Shown: piece after piece, positions 1-5,418 of the stretch | Position numbering within the stretch: the first letter of the stretch is position 1 | Layout of the letters: each line of letters starts with the position of its first letter | Assembly: GCA_934444485.1 (NCBI GenBank) | Contig: CAKSCN010000155.1 | Span: 1-5,418, forward strand | Source of the DNA: an uncultured Eubacteriales bacterium | GTDB lineage: Bacteria; Bacillota; Clostridia; Oscillospirales; CAG-382 | DNA length: 5,418 nucleotides | Direction of reading: 5' to 3' | Made by a program: the position numbers and the translations under genes | The notes under the pieces: generated by a model | What the model was told of the DNA's origin: nothing | The model's database searches: none | Seen by the model: the letters and a program-made list of their open reading frames with translations, nothing else

Positions 1-197
1 GCATTATCGTGCCTGGGAGCGTCTATAATGCAGTGTGTCACGTTGTCACTTCGGATCAGAAAAAAATGCTTGCGTTTTCGATAGACGATGCGGCTGTCGC
101 TTCGTTTGCGTCGCTCTGCGAGAAGTATTTTCTTGCCAAGACCGAGAAGCACTTCAAGACTCTCAAGTACTACCGTCAAACGGTCGGCGAAGCGTGA
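1..197 (+). CDS. recO: DNA repair protein RecO, C-terminal end (5' truncated by the window edge)
   Basis: The reading frame is open from the left edge (first whole codon at position 3) to a TGA at 195-197, giving the last 64 residues of a protein. RecO works in the RecFOR pathway: it binds single-stranded DNA and RecR, and helps load RecA onto gaps coated with single-strand binding protein. B. subtilis RecO is about 255 residues, so roughly the last quarter is seen here. The visible part has the family's C-terminal pattern: a stretch ending in KKMLAFSID, a helix with EKYFLAKTEKHFKTL, then a closing KYY. A GTG at position 9 is in frame but is not the true start, because the frame continues upstream and the zinc-binding and OB-fold parts must lie before the window. 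The next gene, mutS2, begins 33 bases later on the same strand, an arrangement I associate with clostridial genomes. The family call rests on a short C-terminal segment, so it is probable rather than certain. Confidence 0.78.
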   Translation, partial: IIVPGSVYNAVCHVVTSDQKKMLAFSIDDAAVASFASLCEKYFLAKTEKHFKTLKYYRQTVGEA

Positions 198-220
198 GCG
201 GTCAGCTGAAAAATATGTTA

Positions 221-225
221 AGGAG
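221..225 (+). promoter_or_regulatory. Ribosome binding site of mutS2
   Basis: AGGAG lies five bases before the ATG at 231, within an A-rich context. It decides the mutS2 start: the later in-frame ATG at 252 has no comparable site. No convincing -35/-10 pair is seen in the 33 bases after recO, so the two genes are probably cotranscribed. Confidence 0.85.
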
Positions 226-230
226 AATAA

Positions 231-2663
231 ATGAATAACGACAAAATATTTATGTCGGACGATGTAAACTGTGTCTCTGAGGGATTTGAAAAGGCACTCG
301 GCACGCTCGAATTTGATAAGATTCTCGATATGCTCTGCGACTGCGCACCTATTGAGGGAGCGAAAGCGCTTGCAAGAGAAATCCGTCCGTCGGTGACGGA
401 GACAATTATCAAAAAGAGCATGAGCGAGACCACGGAAGCCAAAAGGCTTGTCTACGTAAAAGGCGCACCGTCGTTCGGCGGAATAAAGGATATAACAAAC
501 GCTCTCGACAGGGCGGAAAAGGACGCTTCTCTCAATATGGCGGAGCTTCTTGACGTTGCGGACGTTCTGCGCACCGTGTCCTCGGTAAGCTCGTATTTCG
601 GCGGAAGCATAACCGAGGAGTCGCCTCTGTACGAATATTCGCAGAGACTCACGCCGAATAAATTTTTGTGCGAAGCGATAACGACGGCAATCATTTCAGA
701 GGATGCGGTTGCCGACAACGCAACGCCGGAGCTTTACGAAATACGCAGAAAAATGAAAGCTGCCGGAAACCGTGCGAGAGAAAGTCTTAAAAAATACGTC
801 TCGGGCGGCGAAAGCTCGAAGTACTTGCAGGATAACATAATCACAATGCGAAACGGCAGATTTGTTATCCCCGTAAAGCAGGAATACCGCAACGAAATTA
901 AGGGACTCGTGCATGATACCTCGTCGTCGGGCGCAACGCTGTTTGTCGAACCGATGAGCGTGGTTGAAGCGAACAATGAACTCAGAATGCTTGAGTCCAA
1001 GGAAAAAGCGGAGATTGACCGCATACTCTTCAATCTTACTACCGAGGTCAGCCGCTTTGCGGACTCTATAAGAGCAGGCTACGAAACGCTCTGCGATATA
1101 GCACTTGCGTTTGCAAAGGCGGAGCTTTCATTCCGTATGGACGGCGCAGAACCGATAATTTCTGATTCTCAGGTCATTGACCTCAAGAGCGCACGTCATC
1201 CGCTTCTTGATAAGAATAAGGTCGTGCCGATAAATGTGTCGGTCGGAGAGAAGTATTCGCTTCTCATTATAACGGGACCCAATACCGGCGGCAAGACCGT
1301 AACGCTCAAAACTCTTGGACTGTTCTCGCTCATGGCGCAGTCTGGACTCCATATTCCGGCGGAGACCGGCTCAAAGGTGCCGATTTTCGACTGCATACTT
1401 GCCGATATCGGTGACGAGCAGTCCATAGAGCAGTCGCTTTCGACCTTCTCCGCACACATGGTGAATATTGTCGATATCATGCAGAGAGTTACCCCAAAAG
1501 CACTTGTACTCTTCGACGAACTCGGCGCAGGTACGGACCCTATCGAGGGTGCGGCTCTTGCGGAGGCGATACTCGAAAAGATACGCAGAATAGGTTGCCT
1601 TTGCGCCGCAACGACGCACTATGCCGAACTTAAAGCGTATGCTCTCGATACGGAGGGCGTGTCAAATGCTTCGTGCGAGTTCAGCCTTGAAACGCTAAAG
1701 CCTACGTATAAGCTCACAATCGGACTTCCGGGACGCTCAAACGCTTTTGCAATCGCAGAAAGACTCGGAATCTCGGGCGATATAATCGGCAACGCAAAAG
1801 GATATATTTCCGGTGAGTCACGCCGCTTTGAGCAGATACTCACAGAGCTTGAAAACACGAGAAGCGTGCTTGAGGACGAAAAGTCTGCCGTAAAGCGGCT
1901 CCGTGCGGAGCTTGAAATAAGCCGTGCCGAAGCGAGAGAACAGCGTGAAAGACTCAACAAACGCCTCGAGGAAACCGAACGCAAAGCCGAACGTGAAGCG
2001 CAGAAAATGGTTGACTCTGCAAGAGCCTCTGCCGAGTACATCTTTGCGGAGCTTGACCGTGCAAAGCGTGCCAAGGATAAAGAGGACTTCGCAAAAACTC
2101 TCGAAGAAGCGAAGCAGAACGTCACCCAAGGACTCAGAAGCGCAAACAAGGCTCTCGGCACAAAGTCAGTACGTGCAGAGGACGAAGAATATAAACCTCC
2201 GAGACCCTTTAAGGTCGGCGACGAGGTCATCATTTCCGGCATCAACAAGAACGGCACAATCCTCTCGATAGACGGAGAGTCGGTAACGGTGCAGGCAGGT
2301 ATAATCAAGACGAAAACCAAGCTTAAAGAGCTTAGACTTGCGGAGGATTTCCCCGAGAAGAAGGAGAAAAAGCCGAAGGTAAGGAGCTACGCAACGGCGT
2401 CGGCGTCCCCGTCGGCAACGATAAGAGCCGAGATAGACCTCAGAGGCATGATGTGCGACGACGCATGGATGAAGGTCGATAAGTACATCGACGAGGCAGT
2501 AATGGCAAATCTTCCGCAGATAACCATAATCCACGGCAAGGGTACTGGTGCGCTCAGAAACTACATTACGCAGAGTCTGCGCCGTGACAAGAGAGTTGCG
2601 TCTTTCAGACCCGGTACATTCGGCGAGGGCGACAGCGGAGTAACAGTTGTAACTTTGAAATAA
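231..2663 (+). CDS. mutS2: MutS2 family ATPase with C-terminal Smr domain
   Basis: Complete 810-residue MutS2 (B. subtilis MutS2 is 785). In order: a MutS-like core/clamp region (about 22-330); ATPase with Walker A GPNTGGKT at 349-356, the dimer-interface motif STFSAHM at 404-410, Walker B LVLFDE at 425-430 (Asp429, Glu430) and the switch histidine motif TTHYAELK at 461-468; a long charged coiled coil (about 531-635); a KOW-like beta segment (659-703); and an Smr domain from about 733, with IDLRG at 735-739 and HGKGTGALR at 768-776. It lacks the N-terminal mismatch-recognition domain of MutS, as expected for the family. MutS2 proteins have been linked to suppression of homologous recombination in some bacteria, and in B. 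subtilis to detecting collided ribosomes and splitting them; which role dominates here cannot be told. All catalytic motifs are intact. The first 21 residues precede the usual family start (TLEFDKIL) and form an acidic leader; the ATG at 231 is chosen for its ribosome binding site. It follows recO by 33 bases and precedes rhaB by 24. Confidence 0.97.
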   Translation: MNNDKIFMSDDVNCVSEGFEKALGTLEFDKILDMLCDCAPIEGAKALAREIRPSVTETIIKKSMSETTEAKRLVYVKGAPSFGGIKDITNALDRAEKDASLNMAELLDVADVLRTVSSVSSYFGGSITEESPLYEYSQRLTPNKFLCEAITTAIISEDAVADNATPELYEIRRKMKAAGNRARESLKKYVSGGESSKYLQDNIITMRNGRFVIPVKQEYRNEIKGLVHDTSSSGATLFVEPMSVVEANNELRMLESKEKAEIDRILFNLTTEVSRFADSIRAGYETLCDIALAFAKAELSFRMDGAEPIISDSQVIDLKSARHPLLDKNKVVPINVSVGEKYSLLIITGPNTGGKTVTLKTLGLFSLMAQSGLHIPAETGSKVPIFDCILADIGDEQSIEQSLSTFSAHMVNIVDIMQRVTPKALVLFDELGAGTDPIEGAALAEAILEKIRRIGCLCAATTHYAELKAYALDTEGVSNASCEFSLETLKPTYKLTIGLPGRSNAFAIAERLGISGDIIGNAKGYISGESRRFEQILTELENTRSVLEDEKSAVKRLRAELEISRAEAREQRERLNKRLEETERKAEREAQKMVDSARASAEYIFAELDRAKRAKDKEDFAKTLEEAKQNVTQGLRSANKALGTKSVRAEDEEYKPPRPFKVGDEVIISGINKNGTILSIDGESVTVQAGIIKTKTKLKELRLAEDFPEKKEKKPKVRSYATASASPSATIRAEIDLRGMMCDDAWMKVDKYIDEAVMANLPQITIIHGKGTGALRNYITQSLRRDKRVASFRPGTFGEGDSGVTVVTLK

Positions 2664-2675
2664 AAATATACATTT

Positions 2676-2680
2676 GGAGG
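2676..2680 (+). promoter_or_regulatory. Ribosome binding site of rhaB
   Basis: GGAGG lies seven bases before the ATG at 2688, in the 24-base gap after the mutS2 stop. The gap is otherwise A/T-rich and holds no hairpin. The site fixes the rhaB start at a residue that places the FGGY phosphate-binding motif at the usual distance from the N-terminus. Confidence 0.85.
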
Positions 2681-2687
2681 AAAAGAC

Positions 2688-4184
2688 ATGGCAAAACTGA
2701 AAATGCTTGCAATAGACCTCGGTGCATCGAGCGGCAGAGGAATTGTAGGTTCGTTTGACGGCAAAAAAATCGCACTTGAAGAGATACACCGCTTCTCAAA
2801 CGATGTGGTGAACGTCGGCGGAAGCCTTTACTGGGATATGCTCAGACTTTTTCAGGAGATAAAGCAGGCGATCCGTACCTGCGCTCTTTCCGAGAATAAG
2901 GACATCAAGAGCATCGCAATAGATACATGGGGCGTTGACTACGGTCTTCTCGACAAGGACGGCAAGCTCCTTGAAAACCCCTATTGCTACCGTGATACGA
3001 GAACCGTCGGCGGCATCATGGAAAAAGTGTACGAGGTTATTCCGAAAGAAGAGCTCTACCGAATTACAGGTACGCAGTTCATCAATTTCAACACGATTTT
3101 CCAGCTCTACTCTCTTGCAACAGAAAGACCCCACGCACTCGCCGAGGCAAGAGACCTTCTCTTTACGCCCGACCTTCTCAAGTATTTTCTCACCGGCGTG
3201 AAGCAGACAGAGTACACAATAGCCTCTACCTCACAGCTTCTCAATGCAAAAACACGTGATTGGGACAAGAGCATAATCGACCGTCTCGGACTTCCCGAGA
3301 GAATATTCGGCAAGATTACTCCTCCCGGCACGTATTGCGGTAAGCTCTCGAAGCACATACTCGAAGAGGTAGGAAATATCGACGCCGACGTTATTAGCAC
3401 GGCGTCCCACGACACAGCGGCGGCGGTCGTTTCCGTTCCGGCAAAAGAGGACGGCTTCGTCTACATATCCAGCGGCACATGGTCGCTCATGGGAAGTGAG
3501 ATACCCGAGCCTCTCACAAACGAGAGAGCTTTCGGATACAACTTTACCAACGAGGGCGGTGCGGAGAGAAAGATACGTTTCCTTAAGAACATCATGGGAC
3601 TTTGGCTCGAGCAGGAGTCGAGACGTCAGTGGATAAGAGAGGGCGAGAAACTCTCTTTCGACGAGCTTTCAAATATGGCAATGGCGTCGAAACCCTTGCA
3701 GTCGATTATCGATCCCAACTATATTGAGTTTCAGACTCCCGGAAATATGCCCAAGCGAATCGCAGAATACTGCCGCAAGACGGATCAGCACGTCCCCGAA
3801 ACAAAGGGCGAGATCGTCAGGTGCATCTTCGACAGCCTTGCGCTCTGCTACAGAGATACCGTAAACTCCCTTGACGACGTCACCGGCAGAAAAGCCCCGT
3901 TTATCAACATCGTCGGCGGCGGTACAAAGGAAGTGCCTCTCAGCCAGCTCTGCGCCGACGCTTGCGGAAGACCCGTGTACGCAGGTCCTGTTGAGGCAAC
4001 GGTTCTCGGAAACATCGCAGTTCAGGCAATTGCCGCCGGTGAAATCAAGGACGTTCGCGAGGCAAGAGAGATAATCGCCGATTCGTTCGACATTTACACC
4101 TGCGAGCCTAATACAAAGGACGCCGATATGTGGGACGAAGGCTACGCAAAGTATAAGAAGCTCACAAACGGCGAAAACTTATAA
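2688..4184 (+). CDS. rhaB: L-rhamnulokinase (FGGY carbohydrate kinase family)
   Basis: Cytoplasmic kinase that transfers phosphate from ATP to L-rhamnulose, giving L-rhamnulose-1-phosphate, the second step of L-rhamnose breakdown. The protein is complete at 498 residues (E. coli RhaB is 489). The N-terminal actin-like domain opens with IDLGASSGRG (9-18), the phosphate-binding loop, followed by DTWGVDYG (79-86). The SHDT motif (240-243) carries Asp242, which lines up with the catalytic base of FGGY kinases. The C-terminal domain has SSGTWS (261-266), the GLWLEQESRRQW segment (304-315) typical of rhamnulokinases, GGGTKE (410-415) for nucleotide binding, and GPVEAT (433-438) followed by LGN, a strong signature separating RhaB from xylulose, glycerol and fucose kinases. 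The start ATG has a good GGAGG site. It follows mutS2 by only 24 bases and lies upstream of a lipoprotein gene and rhaA on the same strand, which supports the assignment. No missing residues or frame breaks are seen. Confidence 0.96.
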   Translation: MAKLKMLAIDLGASSGRGIVGSFDGKKIALEEIHRFSNDVVNVGGSLYWDMLRLFQEIKQAIRTCALSENKDIKSIAIDTWGVDYGLLDKDGKLLENPYCYRDTRTVGGIMEKVYEVIPKEELYRITGTQFINFNTIFQLYSLATERPHALAEARDLLFTPDLLKYFLTGVKQTEYTIASTSQLLNAKTRDWDKSIIDRLGLPERIFGKITPPGTYCGKLSKHILEEVGNIDADVISTASHDTAAAVVSVPAKEDGFVYISSGTWSLMGSEIPEPLTNERAFGYNFTNEGGAERKIRFLKNIMGLWLEQESRRQWIREGEKLSFDELSNMAMASKPLQSIIDPNYIEFQTPGNMPKRIAEYCRKTDQHVPETKGEIVRCIFDSLALCYRDTVNSLDDVTGRKAPFINIVGGGTKEVPLSQLCADACGRPVYAGPVEATVLGNIAVQAIAAGEIKDVREAREIIADSFDIYTCEPNTKDADMWDEGYAKYKKLTNGENL

Positions 4185-4196
4185 AAAAGCGTTTTT

Positions 4197-4202
4197 GAGA
4201 GG
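4197..4202 (+). promoter_or_regulatory. Ribosome binding site of the lipoprotein gene
   Basis: GAGAGG, five bases before the ATG at 4208, is a somewhat weaker match to the anti-Shine-Dalgarno sequence than those of the flanking rha genes. It sits just after a run of T (4192-4196) in the 23-base gap after rhaB. Confidence 0.65.
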
Positions 4203-4207
4203 TAAAA

Positions 4208-4807
4208 ATGAAAATTTGCAGAATTACGTCGTCCGTTCTTTCGGTGCTTCTTGCAGCTCTGCTTCTTGCGTCGTGTTCCGGAAATAAGGAGACCGACGTA
4301 AATGACGGCGAAACGAACGGCAGTACAGTGTCCGATGAAGCGGAAATTAAAACGCTGCCTGATCCCACCGAAGAGGAGCTTGCGGAGTACGCCGAGCGTA
4401 TAGAAGCACTGAGAAAGAACCACACAGAGGTCGGATATGTCGTTGAGGACCGAGGTGAGAACGCCATTAAGGCGACCAATATCTTCGGTTTTTCGATAGA
4501 GCAGGGCGGAACGTGGGTTGACTACGAGGAAGCGAAAATTCTCCCTGTACCCGACTTCAAGAACCCTTTCCTGACCTTTGCAAACGCCGATTCGAGAGAG
4601 GTTGAGATACGCCTTGAACACGTAACTCCCGACGAGGTGCGTGCTTACTGCGACACGCTTCTCAAGAGAGCGTTTACCGTGGAGTCCTACGGCGGATATA
4701 CTGACGACGGTGAGTTCAATTATTTTGCACAGCACGAAAACGGCTCGACCGTCAGTATCACAGCGCACAGCGACAATACCGTCGAAATAATCCTCACTAT
4801 AGAATAG
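4208..4807 (+). CDS. Small lipoprotein of unknown function within the rhamnose operon
   Basis: A 199-residue predicted lipoprotein. A basic N-terminus (MKICR) leads into a hydrophobic segment (about 8-21) ending in a lipobox L20-A21-S22-Cys23, so lipidation at Cys23 and anchoring to the outer face of the membrane are expected. Residues 24-60 are a disordered-looking acidic linker (12 Asp/Glu against 2 Lys), with a short predicted helix at about 55-70. The rest (about 75-199) looks like an alpha/beta domain: strands, then a helix starting at TPDEV (140-144), then two strands with FAQHENGSTVSI and VEIILTI near the end. That layout, with a proline-rich entry (LPVP, 112-115), a helix, then a Gly-turn beta hairpin, recalls small uncharacterised domains common in clostridial lipoproteins; this is a resemblance only. 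It is far too small to be a sugar-binding protein of an ABC importer. It is flanked by rhaB (23 bases before) and rhaA (29 after), so it is probably cotranscribed, but no role in rhamnose use can be read from its sequence. The gene looks intact and is certainly coding; the function is unknown. Confidence 0.88.
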   Translation: MKICRITSSVLSVLLAALLLASCSGNKETDVNDGETNGSTVSDEAEIKTLPDPTEEELAEYAERIEALRKNHTEVGYVVEDRGENAIKATNIFGFSIEQGGTWVDYEEAKILPVPDFKNPFLTFANADSREVEIRLEHVTPDEVRAYCDTLLKRAFTVESYGGYTDDGEFNYFAQHENGSTVSITAHSDNTVEIILTIE

Positions 4808-4821
4808 AAAATTGATGATAT

Positions 4822-4828
4822 AAAGGAG
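4822..4828 (+). promoter_or_regulatory. Ribosome binding site of rhaA
   Basis: AAAGGAG, eight bases before the ATG at 4837, is among the strongest sites in the window. It decides between the ATG at 4837, which opens the long rhaA frame, and an ATG at 4829 that touches the site itself and stops after three codons. Confidence 0.85.
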
Positions 4829-4836
4829 ATGCACAA

Positions 4837-5418
4837 ATGACAGAGAGCATTATGAAAGCTTACGAGCTTGCAAAAGAAAAGTACGCCGAAATAGGCGTAG
4901 ACACTGAAAAAGCGGTTGAAGTCCTCAAGGATATTCCCGTTTCCGTCAACTGCTGGCAGGGCGACGACGTAACAGGCTTTGAGAGCGACGGCGGTCCGGA
5001 CGGCGGTATTGCCGCAACAGGCAACTATCCCGGAAAGGCAAGAACTCCCGAGGAGCTTATGGCAGACCTTTCCTTCGCCATGAAGTTTATCCCCGGAACA
5101 AAGAAGGTAAACATTCACGCAATTTACGGTCTCCCGAAGGCAGGCGAGGACAGAGACACCATGTCCGCAGGAAGATTCGATATCTGGACCGACTGGGCAA
5201 ACAGCGAAAAGATAGGTCTTGACTTCAACCCGACCTTCTTCTCCCACCCCAAGTCCTCCGACGGCTTCACGCTTGCTCATCCCGACGCCGCAATACGTGA
5301 GTTCTGGATAGAACACGGTATAAGAAGCCGTGAGATTTCCGAGTACATAGGCAAAAAGACCGGTATCCGCTCCAACAACAACATCTGGATTCCCGACGGC
5401 TTCAAGGATATTCCTTAC
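4837..5418 (+). CDS. rhaA: L-rhamnose isomerase, N-terminal part (3' truncated by the window edge)
   Basis: An open frame from the ATG at 4837 to the right edge gives 194 residues with no stop. RhaA is a cytoplasmic, metal-dependent (Mn2+) isomerase that converts L-rhamnose to L-rhamnulose, the substrate of RhaB. E. coli RhaA is 419 residues, so a little under half is present. The conserved family blocks read in order: VSVNCWQGDDV near residues 35-45, GGIAATGNYPGKART, IPGTKKVNIHAIYG, then LDFNPTFFSHP with GFTLAHPD, FWIEHGIRSR, and NIWIPDG with KDIP at the edge. The metal ligands and most catalytic residues lie in the second half of the barrel and cannot be checked here. Codon choice is more biased to C-ending codons than in the lipoprotein gene just before it: all 8 Asn codons are AAC and the 12 Ser codons are only TCC or AGC, which suggests strong expression. 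The rhamnulose-1-phosphate aldolase gene rhaD may follow downstream. Confidence 0.96.
   Translation, partial: MTESIMKAYELAKEKYAEIGVDTEKAVEVLKDIPVSVNCWQGDDVTGFESDGGPDGGIAATGNYPGKARTPEELMADLSFAMKFIPGTKKVNIHAIYGLPKAGEDRDTMSAGRFDIWTDWANSEKIGLDFNPTFFSHPKSSDGFTLAHPDAAIREFWIEHGIRSREISEYIGKKTGIRSNNNIWIPDGFKDIPY

Noticed and set aside
1924..2271. 115-codon plus-strand frame inside mutS2
   Set aside because: It is a +1-type shadow within the coiled-coil coding region with a Lys/Arg/Ser-rich composition and no ribosome binding site; the mutS2 frame is continuous, so no frameshift is implied.
1619..2320. 233-codon minus-strand open frame opposite the mutS2 coiled-coil region
   Set aside because: Its translation is a Ser/Arg/Ala/Phe-rich shadow of the Glu/Lys-rich coiled coil, with no recognisable domain, and it is fully covered by a well-supported gene.
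2647..2675. Possible promoter at the mutS2-rhaB junction (TTGTAA at 2647-2652, TATACA at 2667-2672)
   Set aside because: The spacer is only 14 bases and transcription would start inside or at the edge of the rhaB ribosome binding site, leaving no usable leader.
4172..4197. Weak inverted repeat (CGAAAAC pairing with GTTTTTG) followed by no U tract, over the rhaB stop codon
   Set aside because: The seven-pair stem has only two G-C pairs and one G-U pair with a 12-base loop, too weak for an intrinsic terminator, and the T run lies inside the stem.
4142..4834. 230-codon minus-strand open frame opposite the lipoprotein gene
   Set aside because: Low-complexity, Cys/Phe/Arg-rich translation with no domain; the plus strand has a lipobox, start site and operon context.
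4829..4840. Three-codon ATG-to-TGA frame overlapping the rhaA start, as a possible leader peptide
   Set aside because: Its start codon abuts the Shine-Dalgarno sequence itself, so it cannot be efficiently initiated; it looks like a chance arrangement.
4720..5316. 198-codon minus-strand open frame opposite rhaA
   Set aside because: It overlaps a clear RhaA frame whose conserved blocks are unmistakable; the minus-strand translation shows no family features.

Overview
The window reads as a chromosomal segment of a Gram-positive anaerobe of the Clostridia, possibly a gut Ruminococcaceae/Oscillospiraceae relative. The reasons are a full-length MutS2 of the Firmicutes type next to recO, strong AGGAG-type ribosome binding sites before every gene, a short Firmicutes-style lipoprotein, and balanced base composition with many AGA and CGT arginine codons. 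The lineage is inferred and cannot be fixed more closely from the sequence alone. All genes lie on the plus strand, are tightly packed (gaps of 23 to 33 bases), and show no frameshifts or mobile elements.

Layout: positions 1-197 hold the 3' end of recO (DNA repair). Positions 231-2663 hold mutS2, complete, with core/ATPase, coiled-coil, KOW-like and Smr regions all intact. Positions 2688-4184 hold rhaB (L-rhamnulokinase), complete. Positions 4208-4807 hold a small lipoprotein of unknown function. Positions 4837-5418 hold the first 194 codons of rhaA (L-rhamnose isomerase), which runs off the right edge. No stretch longer than 33 bases lacks a gene, and no RNA gene, CRISPR array, IS element or convincing terminator is visible.

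Two functional blocks meet at 2664-2687. The left block is genome/ribosome maintenance (recO, mutS2). The right block is L-rhamnose catabolism: RhaA converts L-rhamnose to L-rhamnulose and RhaB phosphorylates it to L-rhamnulose-1-phosphate; the aldolase RhaD would be expected downstream, outside the window. Only 24 bases separate the blocks, with no recognisable promoter or terminator, so rhaB is either cotranscribed with mutS2 or driven from a promoter inside the mutS2 coding region. The most distinctive point is the uncharacterised lipoprotein placed between the kinase and isomerase genes. I did not find a clearly new biological system; most of the window is ordinary, well-recognised core metabolism and maintenance.
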